From contig OU015490.1 in assembly GCA_907164885.2 (NCBI GenBank), forward strand, positions 232,722,241 through 232,786,240: DNA of 64,000 nt, written 5' to 3'. The notes beneath the pieces are model-generated. The model was given only the letters and a program-made list of their open reading frames with translations. It made no database searches and had not been told where the DNA came from. The translations under genes were made by a program, and so were the position numbers. The DNA is from Dolomedes plantarius. Lineage: Eukaryota > Arthropoda > Arachnida > Araneae > Dolomedidae. Position 1 is the stretch's first letter. Every line of letters begins with the position of its first letter. Shown here in pieces: positions 24,846 to 37,100 of the stretch.

Positions 24846-25553
24846 ATATTCATGAACTTCACTTTCAACCTTAATAAGGCAACCTAATAGGGCATATTCC
24901 TCATAACGGGCATATAAAGTTATATCTGCAAAGTCGAATTTTCTAAAATCTGTTTTGCAAAAATGAGTAAGAAAAAAAAGAGCTAACAAAAGGGAAACAA
25001 GTGAAGATCATTATCTCATTTGCAGCTTTCGTTGAAAGACGTTTGACAAAAAAGTCCAAATCACATTGTAGTAAAGCGCTTTTAAATAAAAAACTAGCTT
25101 TATTACATGTTTGTGATAAAAGCCGGCATCAAACTTAACGCCGACAGTAATTATAGAATAGAGATATTTAGGACGTAGCCCGTGCGAGACAGCTTTATGA
25201 GCTTTGAAGATGGGAAGGTCTGAGATTTAAGGCAACCTTAAATCTCAGACCTTCCCATCTGAGGAAACAGATGGGAAGGAGACACAGATTAGATGACGGA
25301 GCCGAAAGGTGGCATTATGTTACAAAGGCCTTTTATGTTGAATTTATGGTAGACAGTTTGGACGGTGGCCACGTGCAAATCTTGGGTGGTCCAAAAAGGG
25401 CAGGCAGTGAGGACGTGGGGTTTTTAAGTTCTGAAGCCAATGGGAAAGTGTGAAGGGAGAATAGCGAATGAAAAGTTTACGGTGTCCAGAATGGCTGATT
25501 GAAGTTTATGAGAAGGTGGAGTCATGCGTGTGAAAGGGGATTAAAATAAAATA

Positions 25554-26967
25554 CACTCATGGACAAAATAATTAGCGCACCAAGAAGGAGTCGTCAAAAT
25601 AAAACGAAATTTTACATACGTAATGACTACTTTGATATAAGTAAATGATAAGAAAATCAAAGAAAAAGGATAATTTATTTCAGAGAAAAAGTCAAAAGAA
25701 CGGAGGAGTTAATACTCCGTTGGACCCCCTCTAGCGCGAATGCACGATGCGATACGATCGGGCATTGAGTCATACAAGTTCTGTATGATGTCTTGAGACA
25801 TTTCGTTCCATATTTGCTGTAACCTTGCCTCTAGTTCGTTCAAACTCGTGGGATGCTCAACTCGTCGTCCCAAATGATCCCAGATATGCTCGATTGGAGA
25901 CAAATCTGGGGATCGGGCAGGCCAAGGAAGGGTAGTAAAAGTGCGGAGACAGTCTTGTGACACCCTTGCCGTATGAGGCCGAGCATTGTCTTGTTGAAAA
26001 ATGGCTCCTGGGAGCCGTTGCATGAGTGGCAACACATGTGGTTGCAGGATTTCATGAACATACCGCTGGGCTGTCATGGTGCCACGGAACAACACTAGGG
26101 GTGACCGTGTATTGTAGACAATGGCACCCCATACCATCACACCAGCTGTGGGAGCGATGTGTCGCTGTACAGCAAAGGCAGGATTGAAGCGTTCACCACG
26201 GGCTCTCCACACACGAACACGATTGTCATCACTGCCGAGATTGAATCTGGATTCGTCGCTAAAGACGACCTGGTTCCATTCCGCTGCAGTCCAGTTTCCT
26301 CGTGCGCGGCAAAACTCCAAACGGAGGCGTCGATGGGTGGGCGTCAAGGGCAGCACACGCAATGGGAGCCGCGATACCAACTGTCCTTCAGCCAGGCGCC
26401 TTCGTATGGTTCGAGAAGACACAGAGGCCCCTAGTGAAGGTGCTACCTGTGCCTGGATGGCGGCCGATGAAGCAGTTGGCTATACGCGTGCATTTCTTAC
26501 GATGTATGCGGTCTTCTCGACGACTGGTCTGTCGAGGGCGTCCTGAGCCTGGTCTTCGTGTACATGACATCTCTCGGGTCCACTGGTCCCAACACCTCCT
26601 CACAACACAATCAGAGCGGCCTAATTGACGAGCTACTCGCCTAGCTGACCACCCAGCTTCCATCATCCCGACGATTCTCCCCCTCTCAAACTGCGACAAC
26701 CGCTTATATTGTCTTCGAACACGGCGTAATGGCATGTCTATCTCAGCTCTTACTTTGTAAATGATTCAGCACACTCAAACAATCTTTGGTTACCTGTTTT
26801 ATACTCCACAGAGTACGATGTTCAACGCCCTCTACCGGCTATACGTAATGCGCAATCACGCTGCATTTCTAATCATTTGCATATCTCCCCGACATGTACC
26901 TTCATTGCAAGTTTCGTTACGATCCCGCATTTATTTCTTGGTGCGCTAATTTTTTTGTCCATGAGTG
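25554..26967 (-). mobile_element. Tc1-like transposon, copy B
   Basis: The element is 1414 bp with the same terminal repeats as copy A, flanked by TA (25552-25553 and 26968-26969). It sits inside the solo LTR. The transposase lies on the minus strand and shares copy A's frameshift. Confidence 0.95.
25709..26735 (-). pseudogene. Tc1-family transposase, copy B (frameshifted)
   Basis: Same protein as copy A, from ATG at 26735 to TAA at 25709. The helix-turn-helix part (SQFERGRIVGMMEAGWS) and the catalytic core (FSDESRFNL, QQDNARPHTA, SPDLSPIEHIWD) are each intact but in different frames. The extra base lies in 26501-26510 and is identical to that of copy A. The original frame carries the same TAG. 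It lacks copy A's 12-bp deletion, so the shared lesions arose before the two copies separated. It also has a Gly to Glu-type change in the GRRV-x-HPT block (reads EHPT). Confidence 0.9.
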
Positions 26968-28090
26968 TATATAGAAGGAGTTTGGAAGAGAAGGAGAGAG
27001 ATTCTTGATCGGGGAAGCGGAAGGTCCCCATCTCCAGCATGACTTAAAAAGTGATACTTTAAGGGGACCTGAGGGTTCAACCTAAAACCCGTTCCGGTTA
27101 CTGTGTGGGTAGAGAGAAGAGCTTCCCAGATTTCATATACGATAAACTCATAGAGAACGATTGAGTTGACTACGTAAAATAGAGAGGTCCGCACTCGGAT
27201 TGCAGCAGAGACGAAGAGACACAGCTTCCGTGACAACTGCCGAGAAGCGATCCCCATCGCGAACGAAATCGAGAAGATACACGACGAGGAGAGCCCAGCG
27301 CCCCGTTCCACGACGTAAAGAGATTGATCCCTCATCTTGAAAGAAGTAGAGATAGCCCCCTGCCTAGTGGAGCAGTGTGACCCCGAACCCTCGGCGTGGC
27401 GAGAAGGCCAAAATAGCAAATTGGGTTGATGAAAAGCATTTGGGGTGAGTGTTAAATCTCAATTTGATTTGTTCAGTTCCAATTTGAGCTAGGTAAATTA
27501 GTTTTTTCGTAAGGAAGGAGTTTTTTTAGTGAGAAAGTGTTTTAGTGTTGAACTAATAGATAAGTTTATTTGTTTTGTGCTCGGGACGCTCCCTAACCTT
27601 TGCAAAGTCATAGTAAAATACATTTTGTGACAGATAAAAATATTGTGCATTAATTTTGAGAAATGAAAGATTCTTTTTTACACTTGTAAACATTAAGTAT
27701 GTAAATAAACTAAGTTTTGTTATGTTAAAATCTATTAGTTTGTCTAAATTGAAAGCTGTTGATGTTAAATTAAATGATCTAAAATTGAAAATAGTTTATT
27801 GGCTAAATTTCGTTTGCTAAATTCGACATCCAGGCCTTTGGGTTGAATTCAACAAAATAAATAACAAAACAAAACGCACCCAAATAATTTCTAAGAAAAT
27901 ATATATAAATATAAATTGTACTAACCAAAATACTTTACGATACGCGCCCAACAAACTATAACTGGATGTAGCAACACGTCACACATCCTTGCACAAAAGG
28001 CCCATTATGTCTAGAGAGCTCAACAATATTCATGAACTTCACTTTCAGCCTTAATACGCGCATATTCCTCACTGCGGGTATATAAAGTTA

Positions 28091-29282
28091 TCATTATCAT
28101 CATGATATACCCCTGTGGTGATATACCCTGTCGTAACGTTTATCAGCTTTCTTAGACTGGATATATTCTACCCTTTTTATCATATTCACCATCTGAGGAT
28201 TGTTCCCTTAAGAACACCTCGCATCTTGTAGATATGGATACGGCCCCATCTGCAAGCCTTTTCAATTCAACAAAAATCCTCTTTTTGCGCGATTTTAGGC
28301 GCTGTGTTCATGTCTACACATTCCAGGATGCACGTGCAAAAGGGTTAGTCTCAATGTCCAGTCCACTTTGGCGCATTCCTCGCCTTCCCTCCTTAGACAC
28401 ACCAAAAACCACTCATCTTTGTTCTCTAAGCTCCGCTCCACTGATTGGCGGTCGCGGCTCCACTGCTTGGCGGCGCCAAATTCCACATCTGGTCAGCTCA
28501 TCAAGACCACGTGATCATCTGAGACTCGAGCGGGAATTTTAACGACAAACACAGAGCACCTTTTTCCACGACCCGAGATGGACGTAGCCATAAGGGGCAG
28601 AATAGAACGGTTCCGCGACCTACCAGTTCCAGCGAGCAGATGTACCAAGCCGAGATGGAGACGCCCTCCAGATCCTAAAAGGACCTCCTGATACTTTTTC
28701 TTTTGTCATGGCCTTTTCATTTATTTCAACCAAATAAAATAATGAGATGATCATCAATCCAGTTTTTGACCTTTTTATTGTCACAGTCTTGTTCTTATTT
28801 TTGCAGATCATCAATGGAGGGGTTATATTCGATCTCCATCTTTTCTCCTCTTAAAAGTAATACGACCATGAAATGTTGTACGACAAATTAACTTAGCACG
28901 ACAACATTTAAATACGACATACCCCAGTGGTGCATAAACTGTGGATCGCAAAAAAAAATTGGAGGGGTCAGTTGGAAGGGATAGTTGGAGGGGATAGTTG
29001 GAAGTAAATTTATATCATTGAATTATTTGATTAAAAATTATGCTTTAAATTTTCTATAACATATTTACAATATCTTTATTTGTGTAGTTTCTTAAATAAT
29101 ACGATATTGTTTTATAAAGATATGATATTTTTATATATGGTATCAAACAGTCTTGCAACGCTGTACATAAATTGCTTACATTCGCTTCTACCTATCTGTG
29201 TAAAATGGCTTTTCAAAATTAATTTCTATAAAAACCATACAACTGGTTAACTTAACCCGGAAGATGATGCAAGTGTAGCACT
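28091..29282. other. Anonymous DNA with a possible hAT terminus
   Basis: A GC-richer part (28190-28690) has open frames without recognisable motifs. At 28930 the string CAGTGGTGCATAAACTGTGG resembles a hAT-type end and is followed by 'ggagggGatagttgg' repeats; a similar end exists near 44155. No complete element could be delimited. Confidence 0.4.
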
Positions 29283-29455
29283 CAGTGCAGGATTTACGTA
29301 TAAGCTACACAAGCTATAGCTTAGAGCCCCCAACAAAGTGGGGGCCCCAAAAAAAATTATAAAGGGCCCCATATATGATTTGAGATATGGACCCCTTATA
29401 AAGGGCCCCATATTTCAAATAGCTTAGGGCCTTATCAAGTCTAAATCCGGCCCTG
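29283..29455. mobile_element. hAT-type MITE, 173 bp
   Basis: It is flanked by the perfect 8-bp duplication GTAGCACT (29275-29282 and 29456-29463). The ends are CAGTGCAGGATTTA and the inverted form of CAGGGCCGGATTTA. The interior has GGGGCCCC-rich inverted segments. It is too short to encode protein. Confidence 0.85.
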
Positions 29456-30563
29456 GTAGCACTCTCAAATAGTTCAATTAATATTGAATAAATATTATCG
29501 AGGAACACGCTCACCCTTCCATTATTTTTTTTCTATTTTAGTTTTATATAATAAATGCAGTTTATAGTTATCACTGTTTTTATTAAGAAGCTTATAATTT
29601 TGAAATCATGCTCTTTTACCTAAATTAAATATAAATACATATTAATATTTCAATATGAAGCTTTAGTTACATGAGATTTGGCAAAAACAATTTTAGAAAA
29701 TAAGCGAGACTTTATTTTTATTGTTATTGGGCAGAGTAAATATATACCCACAATTAACAGTTCATTGATGTTTTGAAATAGTTCGTAAAAATTTGCTTAT
29801 TTCTTTCTTCTATTTTTTGTTCACATTTTCCTAATTTTCTTTTTTTTTTTAATTTGCTACTACTAAAAAATGTTCATGGGGACGAGTGATTTTTTATTTA
29901 AAGAATGTGGGTCGCAGTCGTACATTACACAGGGGACATTAAACGCAGAAAATCTGAAAAGATATGAAACGGGGTCATGAATTTTATCCTTGTTAAATCC
30001 GTACATCTTAATTTTCGGTAGTTCTTTGGTTAAAATAAATGGAAGATAAAATATGCATTCGACTTTGGGCAGACGTCAACAGGCTGATTAAAACCTATGG
30101 GGCTTTACGCTAGTCAGTTGAATTACTGCCTCATTTGATAACAGAAAAACAAAGTAACACGACACCGTGAATCATTGTAGCGCACTTAAATTTTCCGACT
30201 TTAATTTTACACAGTTTTCATCCAATTCAGTGAATAACACAAGAAACAGTCAAATTCGATGTTAACGAACACGAAAGTGCAATTTTTACTCCTATTGCTT
30301 TAAGGTCGAGAAACAAGTGTAGCTGTCCCAAACGTACTTTTCTTAATTATTCATTCATTTACGATGGTGATATTTTTTTCCACCATGAAAATTTGCCACT
30401 TGCTCCCTAACGTTCAAATATATCTCTCTGCAACGGTTGGGTGAAAATTCAATATTTGAATCAGGAATGGGAATTAAACCCTTTTCTTTTAAACTCGAAC
30501 CTATATACTAAAAGAGGAACTATCCTTGTAAAGTAAGGACCTGTCACTTTTACATAATACGAT
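29456..30563. other. AT-rich DNA without a supported gene
   Basis: No coding region or element terminus was recognised. Confidence 0.45.
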
Positions 30564-31341
30564 AGGTCAGGTTTACATATTATATTTAAGATCTTGGTTA
30601 TACATATTTTAACAGAATTAGGGCATACTTCATCCGCTTCCTGCGGCAGAACCATTACGGGTCGAGTGAAATAAAGTCTCGTAATCTCTCAAAATTTCTC
30701 GTAATCTCTCAAAAAGGCATGAGCACTATTTAAAGGGGAAGACGTGACCAACCTGGGGAGTTTTTGATGAAACAGTAGAGCATGGAGTCGTTGAGGCACT
30801 TCTACCGGAGGAGGCTTTAGGCATCGGGCTAAAAATCATGGGGCCCGTCATTGGAGGAGGCACCAGAATCGGCGCTGGCGGTTGAACACGGACATCTCGC
30901 CATTTTACGGGGCGTCATTTTTTTCCAGGCTTTCTTCGCAGCTCGCGCTACCTCAAATCGCTATCTCGCTCTCCCTCCGATCGTCGTTTTTCTCCCACAC
31001 TCGGGGCTTCCCCATTTTGATTATGACTCCTCCCCAGGTCAGTTATTCACATAAATTTATTGCCTCTTCGAGTTTTTTATTCGAGGGCAGGATGCTCTGA
31101 CATCCCCACGGTTGACCCACGTGGTACTCTTATTTCCAAGAAAATTGGATGTTCGTTGAATTTCCTGGAATTTCCTTCCCCCGTCCTGAGGAATTCAGGG
31201 GGTGCGATGTTTCTTGGAAAATTGGTGCAGTTCCTCCTTTTTCCAATATGGCCGTTTTATGCCCCGTAATCGTGTTGGAAAAACAAAATGGCTATGACGT
31301 TGGAAGGAGTTCAAAATGTCCGAATTGTGGATCCTTCACAA
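30564..31341. repeat. 778-bp dispersed repeat, copy 1
   Basis: Starts AGGTCAGGTTTACAT and ends GGATCCTTCACAA. It matches 33938-34715 at the same length without visible indels and with roughly a dozen substitutions. It is markedly more GC- and CpG-rich than its surroundings. It contains a TATTTAAAGGGG string. The small open frames do not match a known family. The ends are not TG...CA, so an LTR pair is not supported. Confidence 0.8.
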
Positions 31342-33937
31342 TAATCACTCCCCCCCCCCTTTTCTAGGCGTGCTGGCACGCCACAGTCTCTAGGGGTTGA
31401 AGAACGGATTGGCTCCATTCGCTTCAGCAAAAGAGACTCCAACTGCACAAAAGTCACACTGGCAGCAAAAAATCATGAATGAAATCACATGTAAAAGTTC
31501 AGGAGGTCAAAATCTCCTCTTATAGTGCTGCAAGTTTTACTGATTTAAAAAAAATATTCAAAATTTGTAAAGTTTTCTTTAAGCTTAAGCTTACATTAAC
31601 TCTGACCAACATAAACTAACATCATAGAAAATGGTATGCATACCCTGTAAAACAAATAATAACAAAATAGTGGCTCGATTAACACATGTGATCGGAGATT
31701 AAAATGTAAAGAAAAGGTTATCTTACAGAAATAGAAATCTCTACGCTAAAATCGTACAGCGAAGATGAAATTTTCAAAAACATTGGCGAATGTGCATAAT
31801 CGCCATTATGTGTTTAACTCGCGGAAAGAGCAAAAATGTTCTCTTTTCCTTGAGCTGCAATTTGTGTGAAACATATAATGTGCTATCCATGCATTCAATA
31901 ATAATAGTACTAATAATGATAATAATAATAATAAAACACAATAATAAAACACAATACACGCTAATCTTTCAACAATAATAAATTTTTTTTAATTTTTGAT
32001 TTTTCTAATTTTTCTAATTTTTTTTTTTTTTTTTTTTTTTTTTTCATTTATTTCCCAACGAAATTGACCAAATTGTTCTCTATCATCAGATTTGTCTGTA
32101 CACTAAAACATCGTCAAATTGAATTTAAACTATGCGCACAAATGAATCCACGACGAAAATTCTGAAGTCTGCTAAATTTTCTAAAAAAAAAAAAAATTAT
32201 ATAGATATCTCATAGCACTATAACAGAAGACGAAGAGTTAAGAAAGAGAGAGGAAAAAAAACTTATTTTTGCCAAGATAAAACTTAACCAAATAAAAAAA
32301 ATAATTTATTTACTCGGTACACCTTAGTTTTCAAAAGCCTATCGTTGACACAAGATACTAGTTGATCAGACCCTCTGGAGAAAACGATAAAACCCCTTAA
32401 ACCGAGTTTTCCCTTGTAAATTGGCAAATGGGCAGAAAACCTTAGGCGGCCATTCCCAAAGAGTTCTGTCCATGACTTGCTGATATAACTGAACCAAAAA
32501 CAATTTAAGTAAAAAGTTTTAAATTCTGCGCGATAAATGAAAGTTAATAGGTTAGCAGAAGTATTGAGCGTCTATTTCCCATTCGCCTGATTTTTGCAAT
32601 TTTCCTCCCTCAGTGGTTCGCTTGCGGTTTTGATAAATGTCTGGACTCTGCATCTCCGTTCGCAATACGGCTTCTAAATTTCGCTTTGTTTGAACCCCCG
32701 TAGGAGAACATAATGCAACTATCTGCGACCTCACGTTACATTTTCGTCTTGAGCCTAGCGTTGGGGGAATTAGTGAGACTAACTTTTTCACTCTCTCTGT
32801 GGGGCAATTGTTTAGCCGGGGATCCACCAAGTTGCTGTGAACTCCCCCTCCCATTCTCTTCTGTCGAGAACGGGGCGAGGGAACCTCGAATAATTAGTGT
32901 GTTCTCAGGATCCAACGACATTAACTTTTTTTCACTCCCCCCTTATTTTGGGTCATTCTTCCCATTCCCCTCGATCAATGTCGCGTTCCCGTTTTAAGGA
33001 TAAAGTTGAATTCCGAGTGAGGAAAGTTTGAATTTCGTCTTGCTCCCTCTTACTAGAACACCATTTTAAAAAAGTGGCTATTTTGCCTACTGAACAGTAA
33101 AATTCGAGCATTATTCACCGTACTGCCCCCTAAATTTATTACTATCTTTATTTTATTATTCATTATTTTCTCTTATTCACTCATTATTCGTTACCATTAT
33201 ACACTATTATTATCTTGCCCCTTAACCCGGAATTAAATATAGCAATTTTTCCTACGGGCGACCACTGAACAAAAGTTGCTAAGGCCTCGAATTGCATAAA
33301 AAACGCATTGTAGTCTGATTCTGGGGCACCATTGAACGTGGACACTAAATGCGTAAAGCCGGGAGTTTACCCGCTAACAACTGAATCGGAAGGCGTCGCC
33401 ATAATACAATAAAGTAAGGAAAGGTAATCCGAGATAATTCTATTGTGCTTCAAAGCAAACCCTTTTAAACAATTTTTTTAACATATACATGCAAAACATA
33501 TAATAATCAAAATAAAGTAAAAATCATTATCCTAGAATTATATATATACTAACCGCGAACACATAAACCCTAACATTTCAATACAATTTGTTCACAAAAC
33601 ATGTAGGCATGGCAGCTACAAGGTAAAGAAATGAGAGAAAAAAATATGCATAACACTTTAAAGATATATATGACACTTAAGCATATTGCACGACATTAAA
33701 AACCTTTTTGCTAAGATACATACAAAAAAAAAACATTTAGCATGCCCAGATTTTTGACTAAAGTAAAAATATTATAAAATGCACAGGCAAATCCTGGTCA
33801 AAAGCACCAATATATGTTATGAGGGGTACCAGAGATACCCCTTTGCGTTGTGTAAAATTAGGGAGGTGAACTCCAAAGGGAACTATGCGTTTATAAATAA
33901 AAATAACAACATTTATTATACAATATTTTACAAGAAA
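31342..33937. other. Spacer between the two 778-bp repeats
   Basis: Contains homopolymer tracts (C10 at 31349, T22 near 32022) and a GC-richer part (32550-33000) with open frames on both strands but no recognisable domains. No retroelement proteins are visible between the repeats. Confidence 0.4.
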
Positions 33938-34715
33938 AGGTCAGGTTTACATATTATATTTAAGATCTTGGTTATACATATTTTAACAGAATTAGGGCAT
34001 ACTTCATCCGCTTCCTGCGGCAGAACCATTACGGGTCGAGGGAAATAAAGTCTCGTAATCTCTCAAAATTTCTCGTAATCTCTCAAAAAGGCATGAGCAC
34101 TATTTAAAGGGGAAGAAATAACCAACCTGGGGAGTTTTTGATGAAACAGCAGAGCATGGAGTCGTTGAGGCACTTCTACTGGAGGAGGCTTTAGGCATTG
34201 GGCTAAAAATCATGGGGCCCGTCATTGGAGGAGGCACCAGAATCGGCGCTGGCGGTTGAACACGGACATCTCGCCATTTTACGGGGCGTCATTGTTTTCC
34301 AGGCTTTCTTCGCAGCTCGCGCTACCTCAAATCGCTCTCTCGCTCTCCCTCCGATCGTCGTTTTTCTCCCACACTCGGGGCTTTCCCATTTTGATTATGA
34401 CTCCTCCCCAGGTCAGTTATTCACATAAATTTATTGCCTCTTCGAGTTTTTTATTCGAGGGCAGGATGCTCCGACATCCCCACGGTTGACCCACGTGGTA
34501 CTCTTATTTCCAAGAAAATTGGATGTTCGTTGAATTTCCTGGAATTTCCTTCCCCCGTCCTGAGGAATTCAGGGGGTGCGATGTTTCTTGGAAAATTGGT
34601 GCAGTTCCTCCTTTTTCCAATATGGCCGTTTTATGCCCCGTAATCGTGTTGGAAAAACAAAATGGCTATGACGTTGGAAGGAGTTCAAAATGTCCAAATT
34701 GTGGATCCTTCACAA
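33938..34715. repeat. 778-bp dispersed repeat, copy 2
   Basis: Direct repeat of 30564-31341, offset by 3374 bp. The flanking sequence differs on both sides, so each copy is bounded. A cluster of four changes lies at 'gaagaaataacc' against 'gaagacgtgacc'. Confidence 0.8.
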
Positions 34716-36008
34716 CAAAGTTAATTAAATTTTTCATACTTTTCAAATGTGCCTTCGAGAGTCATCGCAAAGACTACTTGTTGTATTCCTAAGGCACGAG
34801 CTGTGTTAATAATATAATATTTAATAAAGCACTGTTGAGTAACCATCAGTGTCAAATAAGACAATGTCAAGCGATGCGCATTTATTAAGGCTTTGCTGTC
34901 TAATCCTTGAAGTTTCGATTACCACAATGTAGTGAAACAACAAAGAGTTGACTGATGTCATCTTCATGCTTTGATAACTCTGTAAACATATTACTTTATT
35001 TTCCCTTAATTACAGATTAACGTCAGCATTAAACTATTATAACAACTAAGGGAGATAAATTTACAGGATCTTATGATTGAGTTATTTTACGATTTATGTA
35101 TAACAACATGCTAAAGTGTATGATACAAAACTAGTATATTTTCCGTCGCAAAAGTTTTAAAGTTTGACAGGGTTTACAAAATAATTTCTATTCATGGAGG
35201 TAATGTTTGTGATTAAAAAACTAATAAAAGCAGTTCAAATGTTAATTTAAAAATACATTTAATACAGATATAATATAAAAGTTAACATATACTGAATTAA
35301 TGTAAAACTCGATAATTAATGTAAAAATCAATATTATATTACTTGACATTAATGAAAATCATAAATAATTATGATATATTGATCTAATGTATAATTAGCC
35401 GACATGAATTGAAGCGGTTAGTTTCAAAACTGTGCTTATCCAAAAATTAATAAAAAAAATTAGCTAGTCTCTGGATACTAATTAAGGTGGCACTCCTGCC
35501 ACCTTAATTAGTATACGTGGGGCTGAACTGCGTAGAAAAACGCTGTATTTCCTTACGAAATTTAATGTTGAAATAAGTGGTTTTCTGTAAAACTCTCCTT
35601 ATCCAGTACGAGCTTTACTACAAAACTGTCTTCCTTTTCAGAGGGTTAGTAACAAAACTAGAATTTTTCTGTGTTGTAGCCATTTTTTTATTTTGCAGTT
35701 GTTTTCAAAGCTGTCCTTTCCTACTTCATTGTTGAAATCTAAGAAAAAATATTTTAAAATACAATTCTTTGTTTTTTTTAATGTTATAATACAATCATTT
35801 CTTTTAGGTATTTTAAAGGGTAAATTTTGGCCAGTTATTGTGGTTCCTTGAGTGGCAACAATGTATGTCTATAGTTAGTCGGCTGATTATTATTGTCAAT
35901 TCCCATGTTTGGTAGATTCTCCAACTGACTCGAACTATTATTAATTATTTGCTGGAGTGTTATATTTTGTGAGTTTTTCAAGGGTTTTCAAAGTAAAATA
36001 AGTAGAAA
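34716..36008. other. AT-rich DNA without a supported gene
   Basis: No recognisable gene. An inverted repeat around 'ctaattaaggtggcac' and 'tgccaccttaattag' at 35478-35512 can form a hairpin of about 16 bp per arm. Confidence 0.45.
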
Positions 36009-37100
36009 ATGGAAAGCAATGATGTGGGAAAAATTGTTGTAGGAATGCTCTTAAAATGGTTTTATGAGATGGTTCCACAAATCTATACTAATAAAGGGAC
36101 AGGGAGAAGTCGGATCACGTGACCGTAACACATCCGGGCGTGCACCGATCCTCGAAAAAAAATGGCCGACAAATATACAGGAAAATCGGTGTATTTTTTT
36201 TCTCATGAAAGTACATAAATGTTACATATTTGGAAAGAGCTTCGGAAACTGATAATTTTTTCTGCGTACACTTATTCTGTTAATTCAATAGTTTTAGAGA
36301 TATTTTCATTCTAAAATCACTCACTGCTGAGAAACCAAATCATCTTTTGCAGTGGTGCTGCCATCTGTCGGCCAATGAAAAATTGAAAGGAATTGATTTG
36401 ATTTATTCACTTTGATTTAATACACTTGAGGGCTTTTTTTTTCTTTTGTGGGGCGCGAAGTACATAAATATGTTACACGGATGGCTTGAGAGTAGCTAGG
36501 CGAAGCCCGAGCTTAGCCGGGCTTCGCCCGGCTAGTGATAAATAAAACTGAAGCTATGTTCCCAGTGGTGGGCCACTCGTTCCTCCCTCCAAACAGAGTT
36601 TTTGGTAGAATTGAGAAAGTTATTGCAAATTAAGAAAGTGTCATCACCCCCAGAGGAGTATATAGATATTTTGAAAGAATTTGGAACAGTTAAGAGACTA
36701 GATTGAGAAGTCCCTGTGTTAGACTGGAAAACGGCCGTACAGGATGTTTTAAAACTGCCAGGGCAATGGTATTTCAAGCTATCGTTGTGCAAAAGAATAA
36801 TTCTTCAAAAAAGTAAAAAGGGAAATAATGTTTTAGTGAGGGTTGAAATAAACTATTAAAGTGATACAGGAGTTCCCATGAAAAGGTGAAACATTAGCTA
36901 ATAGTATCAAAGCAGTTCAATTGAGGAATAAGCTTCCAAGGAAGCAAGCAAAGTTAACTGACGTAGACAAACTTTGAAACGAACAGTTTGTAAAGGATTG
37001 GAGAAAACGTGGGGACATCAATTACTCTAAAAATGTGATAGATAATCAGAAAAATATTGAAGAGATAATTTGCAATGTACCATGCAGTATGGCATATTAT
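36009..37100 (+). pseudogene. Mobile-element protein relic (DUF7869-like) split by a Helitron
   Basis: Downstream of the Helitron, plus-strand frames read EAMFPVVGHSFLPPNRVFGR then IEK, followed in another frame by EEYIDILKEFGTVK, VLDWKTAVQDVLKLPGQWYF, and a tail with KLTDVDKL. I recognise this motif order from uncharacterised proteins repeated in arthropod genomes, probably the DUF7869 group. Upstream of the Helitron a frame reads GMLLKWFYEMVPQ and would run directly into the downstream frame if the insertion were absent. At least two frame changes and several stops make it a pseudogene. What the family does is unknown to me. Confidence 0.6.
36082..36535 (+). mobile_element. Non-autonomous Helitron, family 1 copy 2
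   Basis: The element is 454 bp and begins TCTATACTAATAAAGGGACA. It ends with the GCCGGGCTTCGCCCGGC hairpin plus CTAG, between A (36081) and T (36536). It is highly similar to 7190-7639, with a deletion near the CTGTCGGC segment. The host coding frame resumes exactly at the T. Confidence 0.9.

Larger units (their letters stand above)
25067..27981 (+). mobile_element. Solo LTR (about 1.5 kb) containing Tc1 copy B
   Basis: It begins TGTAGTAAAGCGC and ends ACACGTCA, flanked by the 5-bp duplication CACAT (25062-25066, 27982-27986). With the Tc1 insertion removed it is 1499 bp, a long LTR. A diverged relative lies in opposite orientation at 47307-49438. A 'gggaaggtctgagatttaag' hairpin arm pair is at 25208-25260. 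No internal retroviral domain is present, so recombination between LTRs is the simplest origin. Confidence 0.75.
23810..28090 (+). repeat. Tandem repeat of about 255 bp, four units, split by two insertions
   Basis: GCAAAAATG followed by GTAAGAAA occurs at 23841, 24094, 24360 and 24957; each unit ends in GGGCATATAAAGTTAT or a variant (24060, 24324, 24923, 28090). Unit 3 is interrupted by a SINE (24492-24845). Unit 4 is interrupted by a solo LTR (25067-27981). Removing both insertions returns regular units. No coding potential. Confidence 0.85.

Noticed and set aside
30564..34715. The two 778-bp repeats as LTRs of one retrotransposon
   Set aside because: The ends are not TG...CA, the flanks show no 5-bp duplication and no retroelement protein lies between them.
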